Assembly: GCF_947331465.1 (NCBI RefSeq)
Contig: NZ_CAMZOK010000001.1
Location: forward strand, 1,736,001 to 1,800,000
Direction: 5' to 3'
Origin: Shimia sp. Alg240-R146
Lineage (GTDB): Bacteria; Pseudomonadota; Alphaproteobacteria; Rhodobacterales; Rhodobacteraceae
Length of the DNA stretch: 64,000 nucleotides
The first letter of the stretch is position 1; the number at the start of each line of letters is the position of its first letter. A program made the translations under genes and the position numbers. Below the pieces are notes generated by a model. It was not told the DNA's origin, did no database searches, and saw nothing but the letters and a program-made list of their open reading frames with translations. Below, in pieces: positions 53,445 through 63,074 of the stretch.

Positions 53445-54926
53445 ATGACAGCGGGCGGAAAACAGCTTTCAGAACTGGGACTTGCGGCTGCAAGTGGTAC
53501 GAATCCCACAATAACCGGTCTGGCGGTCGACAGTCGCGAAGTGCGGGACGGCTTTTTGTTTGCCGCTTTGCCCGGCACGCGCGTGCACGGTGCGGAGTTC
53601 ATTCAATACGCTTTGCGCCAGGGTGCGGTGGCGGTGCTGACCGACGTTGAAGGCGCGCGGATCGCGAGCGATGTGTTGACCGAAAGCGGCGCGGCCGTGG
53701 TTGTAACCGAAGATCCCCGCATGGCGCTGGCCTATACTGCCGCGCTTTGGTTTGGAGCGCAGCCCGGAGTGATGGCCGCTGTAACCGGCACCAATGGCAA
53801 GACCTCGGTGGCCACATTTTTGCGCATGATTTGGCAGGAAATGGGGTTAGAGGCTGTGAACCTTGGCACCACAGGTGTCGAAGGGGATTTTACCGCGCCG
53901 CTAAACCATACAACGCCAGAGCCGATCACATTGCACCGCACATTGGCAGCTGCGGCTGATGCCGGAATAGCCTTTGGCGCAATGGAAGCGTCCTCACATG
54001 GGCTGGCGCAGCGACGTTTGGATGGTGTGCAGTTGCGTGCTGCCGGGTTTACCAATTTTACGCAGGACCACCTCGATTATCACGAGACGTTTGAAGACTA
54101 TTTCAACGCCAAAGCGGGGTTGTTTGATCGCGTTCTCGCGGACGACGGCACGGCCGTTATCAATGTCGAAGACTCGCGCGGACCAGATATGGTTCTGATT
54201 GCCAAGGGGCGCGGTCAGAAGGTGATCACTGTGGGCCGCGAAGGCGCGGATCTGGAACTGCTTGGTCAGCGATTTGATTCAACCGGTCAGGAAATTCGGT
54301 TCGCCTTTCGAGGTCGCACATACATGGCGCGACTGAACCTTTTGGGTGGGTTTCAGGCGGAAAACGTTTTGTTGGCGGCGGGTTTGGCAATTGCGTGCGG
54401 GGCCGAGCCAGAAAGGGTGTTTGAAGTATTGGGCGCGTTGACAACGGTTCGCGGGCGAATGCAGTTGGCGGCGACGCGTGAAAACGGGGCTGCGGTGTTT
54501 GTGGATTATTCTCACACTCCAGACAGCGTGGCGACTGCGCTGAAGGCGTTGCGGCCGCACGTAATGGGACGTTTGATCGTGATCGTTGGCGCAGGCGGTG
54601 ATCGCGACAAAGGCAAGCGTCCTTTGATGGGGCGAGCGGCGGCAGAAAACGCCGATGTGGTTTTCGTGACGGATGACAACCCGCGCAGCGAAGTGCCGGC
54701 AGATATTCGGGCAGCGGTCATGCAAGGTGCACCGGAAGCAACCGAAGTGGGTGATCGCGCCGAGGCGATCCTGCGCGGCGTGGATGCGTTGCAACCCGGA
54801 GATACGCTGTTGATTGCCGGCAAAGGGCACGAGACCGGTCAAATCGTCGGCGATGACGTGTTGCCGTTTGATGATGCCGAGCAAGCCAGTGTGGCTGTGG
54901 CGGCGCTGGATGGAGGTTTCGCATGA
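53445..54926 (+). CDS. murE: UDP-MurNAc-L-Ala-D-Glu:meso-diaminopimelate ligase MurE
   Basis: Adds the third stem-peptide residue. 493 residues. ATP-binding G115-T-N-G-K-T120, the substrate-binding TPEPITLHRTLAAAADAGIA region, and the DDNPRSE motif at 410-416. Its DNPR is the meso-diaminopimelate specificity signature; lysine-type enzymes differ there. The peptidoglycan is therefore of the DAP type, as expected for a Gram-negative. ATGA overlap with murF. Confidence 0.96.
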   Translation: MTAGGKQLSELGLAAASGTNPTITGLAVDSREVRDGFLFAALPGTRVHGAEFIQYALRQGAVAVLTDVEGARIASDVLTESGAAVVVTEDPRMALAYTAALWFGAQPGVMAAVTGTNGKTSVATFLRMIWQEMGLEAVNLGTTGVEGDFTAPLNHTTPEPITLHRTLAAAADAGIAFGAMEASSHGLAQRRLDGVQLRAAGFTNFTQDHLDYHETFEDYFNAKAGLFDRVLADDGTAVINVEDSRGPDMVLIAKGRGQKVITVGREGADLELLGQRFDSTGQEIRFAFRGRTYMARLNLLGGFQAENVLLAAGLAIACGAEPERVFEVLGALTTVRGRMQLAATRENGAAVFVDYSHTPDSVATALKALRPHVMGRLIVIVGAGGDRDKGKRPLMGRAAAENADVVFVTDDNPRSEVPADIRAAVMQGAPEATEVGDRAEAILRGVDALQPGDTLLIAGKGHETGQIVGDDVLPFDDAEQASVAVAALDGGFA

Positions 54927-56365
54927 GTTTGTGGACTGCACGTGAGGCAGCTGCCGCCACCGGCGGTCGCGCGGTTGGCGATTGGCAGATCGACGGCGTC
55001 TCGATTGATACGCGCACCATTGAAGCGGACGATCTGTTTGTAGCCTTGACGGCGGCGCGGGATGGACACGAGTTTGTCGCGCAAGCGCTGGAAAAGGGCG
55101 CGGCGGCGGCATTGGTCAGCCGCGTGCCGGACGGGGTGTCAGACGACGCGCCGCTGTTGGTGGTGGACGATGTGCTGGCGGGACTCGAAGCTTTGGGTCG
55201 GGCGGGACGTGCGCGCACCAAGGCGCGGGTTTTGGCGGTCACCGGATCGGTTGGCAAGACCTCGACCAAGGAAATGTTGCGGGCGATGCTGTCGACGCAG
55301 GGCCGAACGCATGCAAGTGTCGCGAGCTACAACAACCATTGGGGCGTGCCGCTGACGTTGGCGCGCATGCCAAAGGACACAGAATTCGCCGTCATTGAGA
55401 TCGGCATGAACCACCCTGGAGAGATCGCGCCCCTGGCCAAGATGGCGCGACCCCATGTGGGATTGGTAACCACAGTTGCCGCGGTACATCTGGAAGCGTT
55501 TGATGATGTGACGGGAATTGCTGCGGAGAAGGCGGCGATTTTTGACGGGTTGGAACCGGACGGGGTCGCGGTGATCAACGCAGATATAGAAACGGCGGAT
55601 GTGCTGCGCGCGCGCGCCGATGCGCTTGGCTGTAAGCGGGTCGAGTTTGGCGAAACCAGCGATGATTGGCATTTGGCCGACGTCTTGTTGAGCGGCAATG
55701 TGACCGTGGCGCGGGCAACCGCGCATGGCGCGGCTTTGATGTTCAAGGTGCAAAGTGCCGGTCGCCATTTTGCAATGAACGCGCTTGGCGCGTTGGCAGC
55801 CGCAGAGGCGTTGGGGGCAGATTTGGCGCTTTCGACGGCGGCATTGGGCAGTTGGGCACCCTATAGTGGACGCGGTGCACGCGAGACCATTGTGCTTGAT
55901 CCGGTGGAAACCGATCGGGTGATTGACCTGATTGACGATGCGTATAATGCCAATCCCACATCGCTGGGTGCCGCGCTGGAGGTTCTGGCAGCGGCGGAGG
56001 TGCAAAACGGTGTTGGACGCGTTGGCGCGGGCCGTCGGATTGCTTTTGTTGGGGATATGAAAGAGCTCGGGCCGCAAGAATATGCCATGCATGCCGCATT
56101 GGCCGACCATCCGGCGATTGAGAAGATCGACACTGTGCATTGTGTAGGGCCACTGATGCGGCATCTGTATGAGGCCTTGCCCGAACAAAAACGCGGCGAA
56201 TGGACCGAAACCAGCGACGAAATGGCGACGGATGTGCGCCGTTTTGTCGACGCTGGTGATGCCGTTTTGGCGAAAGGGTCTTTGTCGATGGGGTTGGCCA
56301 AGGTGGTTGACGCAATCCGCAAACTGGGCCATCCCGCCCCGAAGACTGTAAATGAGGACGTTTGA
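54923..56365 (+). CDS. murF: UDP-MurNAc-tripeptide:D-alanyl-D-alanine ligase MurF
   Basis: Completes the pentapeptide precursor. 480 residues. Mur ligase architecture with a short N-terminal UDP-binding domain (IDGVSIDTRTIEADDLFVAL), ATP loop T107-GSVGKTS-114, the NNHWGVPLTLARMPKD and VIEIGMNHPGEIAPLAKMAR segments, and DDAYNANPTSLGAALEVLAA in the C-terminal domain. Its stop is directly followed by the mraY ATG. Confidence 0.96.
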   Translation: MSLWTAREAAAATGGRAVGDWQIDGVSIDTRTIEADDLFVALTAARDGHEFVAQALEKGAAAALVSRVPDGVSDDAPLLVVDDVLAGLEALGRAGRARTKARVLAVTGSVGKTSTKEMLRAMLSTQGRTHASVASYNNHWGVPLTLARMPKDTEFAVIEIGMNHPGEIAPLAKMARPHVGLVTTVAAVHLEAFDDVTGIAAEKAAIFDGLEPDGVAVINADIETADVLRARADALGCKRVEFGETSDDWHLADVLLSGNVTVARATAHGAALMFKVQSAGRHFAMNALGALAAAEALGADLALSTAALGSWAPYSGRGARETIVLDPVETDRVIDLIDDAYNANPTSLGAALEVLAAAEVQNGVGRVGAGRRIAFVGDMKELGPQEYAMHAALADHPAIEKIDTVHCVGPLMRHLYEALPEQKRGEWTETSDEMATDVRRFVDAGDAVLAKGSLSMGLAKVVDAIRKLGHPAPKTVNEDV

Positions 56366-57448
56366 ATGCTGTATTGGTTGACCCAACTTTCAGAAGGCGG
56401 GGATTTCTTCAACCTGTTCCGCTACATCACCTTTCGGGCTGGTGGGGCCTTCATGACGGCCTTGATTTTTGGCTTTCTGTTCGGGCGGCCATTGATCAAT
56501 GTGTTGCGCCGCAAGCAGGGCAAAGGCCAGCCGATCCGAGATGACGGGCCGGAGGGGCACTTTGTCAAAGCAGGCACGCCGACTATGGGTGGCCTGTTGA
56601 TTGTGGGCGCACTGGTGACGTCAACTTTGCTGTGGGCGCGCTGGGACAACGGGTTTGTCTGGATGATCCTGTTTGTGACGCTGGCTTATGGTTTGATTGG
56701 CTTTGCCGATGATTACGCCAAGGTCAGCAAGCAAAACACCAAGGGCGTGTCGAGCAAGGTGCGGCTTTTGCTGGGGTTTGTGATTGCAGCGATTGCCGGT
56801 GTTTGGGCCACGTTCTTGCAGCCAGAATTGTTGCAGCAAAGACTGGCCGTGCCAGTGTTCAAAGAAGTTCTGTTCCACATGGGTATCTTTTACATCCCGT
56901 TTGCAATGTTTGTGATCGTGGGCGCGGCCAATGCCGTGAACCTGACAGACGGACTGGATGGGCTGGCGATTATGCCGGTGATGATCGCCGCAGGTGCTTT
57001 GGGCGTGATTGCCTATGCGGTGGGCCGTGTCGACTTTACCGAATATCTGGACGTGCATTATGTACCGGGCACAGGTGAAATCCTGATCTTTGTTGCCGGG
57101 CTGATAGGCGGGGGGCTTGGATTCCTTTGGTACAACGCGCCGCCTGCGGCAGTGTTCATGGGCGACACCGGATCGCTGGCATTGGGCGGGGCTTTGGGGG
57201 CCATCGCGGTGGCCACAAAGCACGAATTGGTGCTGGGCATCATCGGGGGTCTGTTTGTGGTGGAGGCACTGAGTGTGATCATTCAGGTGCTGTATTTCAA
57301 ACGCACCGGCAAGCGGGTGTTCCTGATGGCGCCGATCCATCACCACTACGAGAAGAAGGGCTGGTCAGAGCCGCAGATCGTGATCCGTTTCTGGATCATC
57401 GCGGTCATTTTGGCGATGGTTGGTCTGGCGACGCTGAAGTTGCGTTAA
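56366..57448 (+). CDS. mraY: Phospho-MurNAc-pentapeptide transferase MraY
   Basis: Integral membrane enzyme that makes lipid I from undecaprenyl phosphate and UDP-MurNAc-pentapeptide. 360 residues with about ten membrane helices. Conserved sites: [12 protein letters not shown], the Asp pair in [54 protein letters not shown] and the [19 protein letters not shown] loop. The start directly abuts the murF stop. A hairpin-rich 165 bp gap separates it from murD. Confidence 0.97.
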   Translation: MLYWLTQLSEGGDFFNLFRYITFRAGGAFMTALIFGFLFGRPLINVLRRKQGKGQPIRDDGPEGHFVKAGTPTMGGLLIVGALVTSTLLWARWDNGFVWMILFVTLAYGLIGFADDYAKVSKQNTKGVSSKVRLLLGFVIAAIAGVWATFLQPELLQQRLAVPVFKEVLFHMGIFYIPFAMFVIVGAANAVNLTDGLDGLAIMPVMIAAGALGVIAYAVGRVDFTEYLDVHYVPGTGEILIFVAGLIGGGLGFLWYNAPPAAVFMGDTGSLALGGALGAIAVATKHELVLGIIGGLFVVEALSVIIQVLYFKRTGKRVFLMAPIHHHYEKKGWSEPQIVIRFWIIAVILAMVGLATLKLR

Positions 57449-57478
57449 GCTGGCGGCAGGGCTCCCGCGCTTTCTCCA

Positions 57479-57535
57479 TCACAGGCAACCTGTGACATTC
57501 AAAACCTTGGGCATGGCCCGCGCTGACGCGCGGGC
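57479..57535 (+). other. Two hairpins in the mraY-murD gap
   Basis: TCACAGG-CAA-CCTGTGA (57479-57495, 7-bp stem, 3-nt loop) and GCCCGCGC-TGAC-GCGCGGGC (57516-57535, perfect 8-bp stem, 4-nt loop). The second is followed by TGTTGCGTTTGC without a clean T-run, so it may be a weak terminator, processing site or RNA stability element. The gap is the largest inside the otherwise overlapping mraZ-murD run. Confidence 0.55.
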
Positions 57536-57613
57536 TGTTGCGTTTGCGGCGATGCCTTGTGCCTGTCTGCGTCCCAAGGCACTCTGTGGGCAAAGATAAT
57601 ATGGGGACGAGCG

Positions 57614-59014
57614 ATGATTCCGGTTCAGGGGTATGAAGGCGCGCAGGTGGCTGTGCTGGGGCTTGGGCGCTCTGGGTTTGCCACCGCGCGGGCGCTGCGT
57701 GAAGGCGGGGCGGAGGCTGTCTGTTGGGACGACAATCCGGTCGCGCGGGAAAAGGCGGAGGTCGAAGGGTTTGTCTGTAGGGATTTGCTCAAGCAGGGCG
57801 CGTTTGAAGGCGTAGCGGCCTTGATTGTCAGCCCGGGCATTCCGCACCTCTATCCGGAGCCGAACCCGGTGGTGAAGGCGGCCATGCTGGCCGGTGTGCC
57901 GGTGGACAACGACATCGGCCTGTTCTTCCGGTCGTTTGCGACGCGTGAATGGGACATGTTTGAAACTGCGCCACGCGTGGTGGCGGTGACAGGATCAAAC
58001 GGTAAGTCCACCACGTCAGCCCTTATCCATCACGTGCTGAGCGAGGCCGGACGGCGCACGCAATTGGCAGGCAATATCGGGCGTGGCGTTCTCGATCTGG
58101 AGCCTGCGGCGGATGGCGAGGTCGTTGTGCTTGAGTTGTCGAGCTATCAGACGGACTTGGCGCGCAGCCTGACGCCCGACATTTGTGTATTCACCAATTT
58201 GGGGCCGGATCATTTGGACCGGCACGCGGGCGTGGGCGGCTACTTTGCGGCCAAGCGGCGTCTGTTTGCCGAAGGCGGGCCGGATCGCGCCGTGGTGGGT
58301 GTGGACGAGGACGAAGGGCTGTATCTGGCAGGACAGCTGAGTGAAGGCGCGGCAGATGATCGGGTGATCCGCGTCTCTGTCGAACGCAAGCTGACCGAAG
58401 CAGGGTGGAACGTGTTTGCCCGCAAAGGGTTCTTGAGCGAATACCGCAAAGGACGGCAAGCTGGATCGATCGATTTGCGGCCGATCAAAGGTCTGCCCGG
58501 AGCCCATAATCATCAGAACGCCAGTGCGGCGTACGCAGTGTGTCGCGCGCTTGGGCTGGCGCCCAAGGTGATTGAGGCGGCGTTCGCAAGCTTTGGCGGC
58601 TTGCCACATCGCAGCCAGATCATTGCAGAAGCCAACGGCGTGACTTTTGTGAACGACAGCAAAGCCACCAATGTGGATGCGGCAAAGATGGCCTTGTCGG
58701 CGTTCAAGCGCATCCGCTGGATTTGCGGCGGCTTGGAGAAAGAAGGCGGTCTGGGCAATTTGGCAGAAAGTGCTGACGAGGTGGTCAAAGCCTATGTGAT
58801 TGGGCGGGAGGCCGCGGGGTTCGCGATGCAGCTCAAGGGCGTTGATGCCGAGGTCTGTGGCACGATGCAAAGGGCCGTGGCGCGCGCCATTGAAGACGCG
58901 AAGGATGGCGATGTCGTCTTGCTGGCGCCTGCTGCTGCGAGCTTTGATCAGTATGACAGTTTCGAGAAGCGCGGCGATGATTTCGCGACTCTGGTGACAG
59001 CCGCGATCACGTAG
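57614..59014 (+). CDS. murD: UDP-MurNAc-L-alanine:D-glutamate ligase MurD
   Basis: Adds D-Glu to UDP-MurNAc-L-Ala. 466 residues from the ATG at 57614; the frame is open back to 57557 but that part lies in the hairpin region. N-terminal [23 protein letters not shown] loop G127-S-N-G-K-S-T133, [20 protein letters not shown], and the C-terminal [20 protein letters not shown] with [11 protein letters not shown]. All are standard MurD marks. Confidence 0.96.
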   Translation: MIPVQGYEGAQVAVLGLGRSGFATARALREGGAEAVCWDDNPVAREKAEVEGFVCRDLLKQGAFEGVAALIVSPGIPHLYPEPNPVVKAAMLAGVPVDNDIGLFFRSFATREWDMFETAPRVVAVTGSNGKSTTSALIHHVLSEAGRRTQLAGNIGRGVLDLEPAADGEVVVLELSSYQTDLARSLTPDICVFTNLGPDHLDRHAGVGGYFAAKRRLFAEGGPDRAVVGVDEDEGLYLAGQLSEGAADDRVIRVSVERKLTEAGWNVFARKGFLSEYRKGRQAGSIDLRPIKGLPGAHNHQNASAAYAVCRALGLAPKVIEAAFASFGGLPHRSQIIAEANGVTFVNDSKATNVDAAKMALSAFKRIRWICGGLEKEGGLGNLAESADEVVKAYVIGREAAGFAMQLKGVDAEVCGTMQRAVARAIEDAKDGDVVLLAPAAASFDQYDSFEKRGDDFATLVTAAIT

Positions 59015-59135
59015 GCAATAACTGGCCGCTTTAAGATTGTTTCGGGTGAATTTTAGTTTGATTTCATCGGCCTAATTCTTGTTTTGCATGAATCCAGTAC
59101 ATACCTTTTTAAGGCAACAAGGAAAGGATCCAACG

Positions 59136-59453
59136 ATGCAAATCCAGGTGAATACCGACAACTTCATTCATGGTGATGAACGGGTGATTGAGGTGGCCAA
59201 AGCGGCCGTTCTGAACGACTTGGGACATATGGACGAGCGTTTGACCCGTATCGAAGTGCATTTGAAGGATCAGAACGCTGAGAAGCACGGGCCGGATCAT
59301 ATTCTGTGCACAATAGAAGCGCGCCCGCGCGGTATGGATCCAATGTCAGCCCATCATGGGGCGGCGGATATTCAAGCGGCTTTGAAGGGTTCCGCCAAGA
59401 AGTTGCGGACCCGTTTGTCTAGCGTGTTTGAGAAGGCGTCTGCGCACCGTTGA
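59136..59453 (+). CDS. HPF/RaiA-family ribosome hibernation factor
   Basis: 105 residues from the ATG at 59136 (GGAAAGG upstream). Short hibernation-factor fold: MQIQVNTDNFIHGDERVIEV, then LTRIEVHLKDQNAEKHGPDH and an AADIQAALKGSAKKLRTRLS helix. It should bind the 30S subunit to silence ribosomes. It lacks the C-terminal dimerisation domain of long HPF. It sits inside the dcw cluster between murD and ftsW, an unusual neighbourhood. It is convergent with the flavoprotein gene, five bases away. Confidence 0.82.
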   Translation: MQIQVNTDNFIHGDERVIEVAKAAVLNDLGHMDERLTRIEVHLKDQNAEKHGPDHILCTIEARPRGMDPMSAHHGAADIQAALKGSAKKLRTRLSSVFEKASAHR

Positions 59454-59458
59454 AGGCG

Positions 59459-60640
59459 TCAGGAACGTTCGGAGATGGCCTGGCCTGCGGCCCAACCTGA
59501 GCTCCAGGCCCATTGAAAATTGAAGCCACCGAGCCAGCCGGTGACGTCGACGGCCTCTCCGATTGCGAAGAGGCCGTTTCGGGTTTTCGCTTCCATGGTT
59601 TTTGAGGACAAATCGTTGGTGTCGATGCCGCCAAGCGTGACCTCGGCGGTGCGGTAGCCTTCGGTGCCGGATGGAGACAGTTGCCAACTTTTGAGATCAT
59701 CACACAGCGCGCGCAGCCGTGTGTCGGATTGATCAGCGAGGTTGCCGGACAGATCCATGTGCTGACCTAAATGATCAACCAATCGGGTGGGCAACAAGGT
59801 GGCAAGTTCGGTTGTCAGGTTGCGGCGGCCATAGTCCTGCCGCCGGGTGCGCAGCTCTTCAAAGGGATCGTTGTCCGGAAAGAGGTCTATCGAGATTGGC
59901 TGGCCTTCATGCCAATAAGAGCTGATTTGCAGCATCGCGGGGCCGGAGAGGCCGCGGTGGGTGAACAGCATCGCCTCGTCAAACTGTGTGCCATTTGCGG
60001 TGGCGCGCACTGGATGCGCCACGCCTGAAATGTCTTTGAAACGGCCATCGGAAAACGTGAACGGCACGAGGCCCGCGCGGGTGTCGGTCACGCTGAGGCC
60101 AAACTGGCGGGCGATGTCATAGGCAAGACCGGTTGCGCCCATTTTGGGGATAGACTTGCCGCCCGTGGCAAGCACGAGATTGGTGCACGTCAAGATTTGG
60201 CGTTTGCCCGAGGCCTCGACGGTCACGCTGTAGACTGTTCCGTCGTGGCCGACGTTGATGACCGAGGTTTCTAGCCATAGCTCGGCGCCAGCTTTGGTCA
60301 TCTCGGCGTGCAGCATGGAGATGATTTCTTTGGCCGACGTGTCGCAAAACAGCTGGCCAAGGGTTTTTTCGTGATACGCAATGCCGTGTGCGGCCACCAG
60401 TTCGATGAAATCCCACTGGGTGTAGCGGCTGAGCGCGGATTTGCAGAAATGCGGATTGCCGGACAGAAAATTCTCGGGACCCGCATAGATGTTGGTGAAA
60501 TTGCATCGTCCGCCACCGGAGATGCGGATTTTCTCGCCAGCTGCTTTGGCGTGATCGAGTACCAGTGTGCGGCCACCGCATTGCGTGGCGCACATCATGC
60601 CAGCAGCGCCGGCGCCAAGGATGATTGTGTCCCAAGTCAT
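59459..60640 (-). CDS. BaiN/HI0933-family flavoprotein (NAD(P)/FAD-dependent oxidoreductase)
   Basis: 393 residues from the ATG at 60640. FAD-binding start TIILGAGAAGMMCATQCGGR, then the family-specific KIRISGGGRCNFTN, a central LVLATGGKSIPKMGATGLAY, AEVTLGGIDTNDLSSKTMEA and the C-terminal GLFAIGEAVDVTGWLGGFNF. Members are widespread; the reaction of most is unknown. It is the only minus-strand gene inside the dcw cluster, lying between the HPF-like gene and ftsW, and breaks the usual murD-ftsW adjacency. Confidence 0.88.
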   Translation of the reverse strand: MTWDTIILGAGAAGMMCATQCGGRTLVLDHAKAAGEKIRISGGGRCNFTNIYAGPENFLSGNPHFCKSALSRYTQWDFIELVAAHGIAYHEKTLGQLFCDTSAKEIISMLHAEMTKAGAELWLETSVINVGHDGTVYSVTVEASGKRQILTCTNLVLATGGKSIPKMGATGLAYDIARQFGLSVTDTRAGLVPFTFSDGRFKDISGVAHPVRATANGTQFDEAMLFTHRGLSGPAMLQISSYWHEGQPISIDLFPDNDPFEELRTRRQDYGRRNLTTELATLLPTRLVDHLGQHMDLSGNLADQSDTRLRALCDDLKSWQLSPSGTEGYRTAEVTLGGIDTNDLSSKTMEAKTRNGLFAIGEAVDVTGWLGGFNFQWAWSSGWAAGQAISERS

Positions 60641-60812
60641 GCCAGCGGGGTGCCTGATGCGACACAAAGCGTCAAGCGAAAGGGTATCGTTGTCTGCTTC
60701 TCTTTACTTTCCTTGAAAGGTTTTGAGTGTTAAAGTGCCCTCAGACCCGGCAAACGGGCAGCCCGTCGCATTAGCGTTTGGGCAATCAGAGGCAGAGATC
60801 GGCGGTTATCCG

Positions 60813-61979
60813 ATGACAGAGATGGTGTATGGCGCGCTTCCGGCGCGCGAGCGTGAGCCCGTGTTGCCCAAGTGGTGGCAAACGCTGGACAAATGGACGA
60901 TGACGTCCATTCTTTTGCTGTTCGTGATTGGCATTATGCTGGGCATGGCGGCGAGTCCTCCCTTGGCGGCGAAAAACGGGTTTGAGCCGTTTCACTATGT
61001 GAAAAAGCAGGCGATTTTTGGCGGCGCGGCGATGGTCGCGATGATGCTGACGTCGATGATGTCACCCAAATTGGTGCGCCGTTTGGCGGTGCTGGGATTT
61101 GGGGTGACGATGGTGGCGCTGTTGTTGCTGCCGGTGTTTGGCACCGATTTTGGCAAGGGCGCGACGCGCTGGTATTCGTTGGGGTTCGCCTCAATCCAGC
61201 CCTCGGAATTTCTGAAGCCCGGCTTTGTGGTGGTTTGTGCGTGGTTGATGGCGGCTAACGAAGAGATTAATGGTCCGCCCGGGCGCATGTGGTCGTTTTT
61301 GTTGATGGTCTCAATCGTTGTGGTTTTGGCGTTGCAGCCGGACTTTGGTCAGGCCTGTCTGATCCTGTTTGGCTGGAGCGTGATGTATTTTGTGTCTGGT
61401 GCACCAATGGTTCTGATTGGCGGCATCCTGTTGGCGCTCATTCCTGCGGCGCAGCTTGCCTATAATGGCTCTGAGCACTTCGCCCGGCGGATTGACGGGT
61501 TTCTAGATCGCTCGCTTGACCCAACAACCCAGATTGGCCATGCCACCAATGCGATCCGCGAGGGCGGCTTGTTTGGGGTTGGGGTCGGCGAAGGCACAGT
61601 GAAATGGTCGCTGCCGGATGCACACACGGATTTCATCATTTCGGTGGCGGCGGAGGAATATGGTCTGGTCCTCGTGATGGTGATCATTGCGCTTTATGCC
61701 ACGATTGTTTTGCGCTCATACTTCCGGCTGATGCGCGAGCGTGATCCGTTTATCCGTCTGGCCGGTACAGGCTTGGTGAGCATCTTTGGCGTGCAGGCAA
61801 TGGTAAATATGGGCGTCGCTGTGCGACTTTTGCCGTCCAAAGGCATGACTTTGCCGTTTGTGAGCTATGGCGGGTCTTCCCTTATTGCTGGGGGGATTGC
61901 AGTTGGCATGATTTTGGCGTTTACCCGCAGCCGGCCTCAGGGCGAGATCGGTGATATTCTGCGGGGACGCGTGAGATGA
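60813..61979 (+). CDS. ftsW: Septal peptidoglycan glycosyltransferase FtsW
   Basis: SEDS-family polymerase of 388 residues with about ten membrane helices. It polymerises lipid II at the septum with FtsI. Marks: the N-terminal cytoplasmic [40 protein letters not shown] followed by LKPGFVVVC, the catalytic-loop region [39 protein letters not shown] and the C-terminal [20 protein letters not shown]. The ATG at 60813 gives the start MTEMVYG that I recall in Roseobacter FtsW; a TTG at 60723 would add 30 residues. The stop overlaps murG (ATGA). Confidence 0.93.
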   Translation: MTEMVYGALPAREREPVLPKWWQTLDKWTMTSILLLFVIGIMLGMAASPPLAAKNGFEPFHYVKKQAIFGGAAMVAMMLTSMMSPKLVRRLAVLGFGVTMVALLLLPVFGTDFGKGATRWYSLGFASIQPSEFLKPGFVVVCAWLMAANEEINGPPGRMWSFLLMVSIVVVLALQPDFGQACLILFGWSVMYFVSGAPMVLIGGILLALIPAAQLAYNGSEHFARRIDGFLDRSLDPTTQIGHATNAIREGGLFGVGVGEGTVKWSLPDAHTDFIISVAAEEYGLVLVMVIIALYATIVLRSYFRLMRERDPFIRLAGTGLVSIFGVQAMVNMGVAVRLLPSKGMTLPFVSYGGSSLIAGGIAVGMILAFTRSRPQGEIGDILRGRVR

Positions 61980-63070
61980 GTAAACAGCGCCTTCTGGTGA
62001 TTGCAGCAGGTGGTACAGGCGGGCACATGTTTCCGGCGCAGGCATTGGCGGAGGTCATGTTGCGCAAAGGATGGCGGGTCAAACTGTCAACGGATGCGCG
62101 CGGCGCCCGCTATACTGGGGGATTTCCCCATACGGTTGAGATCGAAGAAATGAGCAGCGCGACCTTTGCGCGGGGTGGCGTACTTGCCAAGCTGGCGGTG
62201 CCGTTTCGCATTTTGGGCGGTGTTTTGGGAGCAATGCGCAAGATGCGCAAAGATCGCCCTGACGTGGTGGTCGGTTTTGGCGGCTATCCAACCATCCCTG
62301 CCATGGGTGCGGCCTGGCTTATGAAGCTGCCGCGCATGATCCACGAGCAGAACGGCATTTTGGGGCGGGTCAATGAAGTTTTCGCCAAACGCGTAAGCGT
62401 GGTGGCGTGCGGCACGTGGCCGACGACATTGCCGGACGGCGTTCAAGGGCTGCATGTGGGCAATCCGGTGCGCAAGTCAGTGATGGACCGCGCAGGGGCG
62501 GGTTATATTTCCCCCGGTGATTATCCGATGTCGGTGCTAGTTATTGGCGGCAGCCAAGGTGCGCGTATTCTGAGTGACGTGGTGCCAACCGCGATCGCAG
62601 GATTGCCTAAGCCGATTTTGCAAAACCTTAGGGTTAGTCATCAGGCGCGGGATGAAGATTTTGATCGTGTGACCGCTTTTTACGCTGAGCACGGAATTTC
62701 CGCTGATGTGCAGCCATTCTTCACCGATGTGCCCGCACGCATGAGCGAGGCGCAGTTGGTTGTGTCGCGTTCCGGCGCCTCAAGCGTCGCGGATATCAGC
62801 GTCATCGGACGGCCTTCTATTCTGATCCCATTTGCAGCGGCTGCGGGTGATCACCAGACAGCCAATGCCAAGGGCCTTTCGGAGGCCGGCGGGGCGATTG
62901 TTATCCCCGAGAGCCTTTTGACGGCTGAAAGCATGACAGAACAAATGGCGCTTATTCTTGGCAGCCCTCAAGGAGCGAGCCAGATGGCGACGGCAGCTCT
63001 GAGTGCGGGCAAGCCGGATGCGACCGAGGCGCTGGTGGCGCAGGTCGAAGCGCTTGCGAACAAGGAATAA
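61976..63070 (+). CDS. murG: UDP-GlcNAc:lipid I N-acetylglucosaminyltransferase MurG
   Basis: Makes lipid II at the inner face of the membrane. 364 residues, GT-B fold. The glycine-rich [19 protein letters not shown] (G12-H17) and [20 protein letters not shown] are in the N-terminal domain. The UDP-GlcNAc-binding [18 protein letters not shown] and [20 protein letters not shown] are in the C-terminal domain. ATGA overlap with ftsW; murC starts four bases after its stop. Confidence 0.97.
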   Translation: MSKQRLLVIAAGGTGGHMFPAQALAEVMLRKGWRVKLSTDARGARYTGGFPHTVEIEEMSSATFARGGVLAKLAVPFRILGGVLGAMRKMRKDRPDVVVGFGGYPTIPAMGAAWLMKLPRMIHEQNGILGRVNEVFAKRVSVVACGTWPTTLPDGVQGLHVGNPVRKSVMDRAGAGYISPGDYPMSVLVIGGSQGARILSDVVPTAIAGLPKPILQNLRVSHQARDEDFDRVTAFYAEHGISADVQPFFTDVPARMSEAQLVVSRSGASSVADISVIGRPSILIPFAAAAGDHQTANAKGLSEAGGAIVIPESLLTAESMTEQMALILGSPQGASQMATAALSAGKPDATEALVAQVEALANKE

Positions 63071-63074
63071 GATT

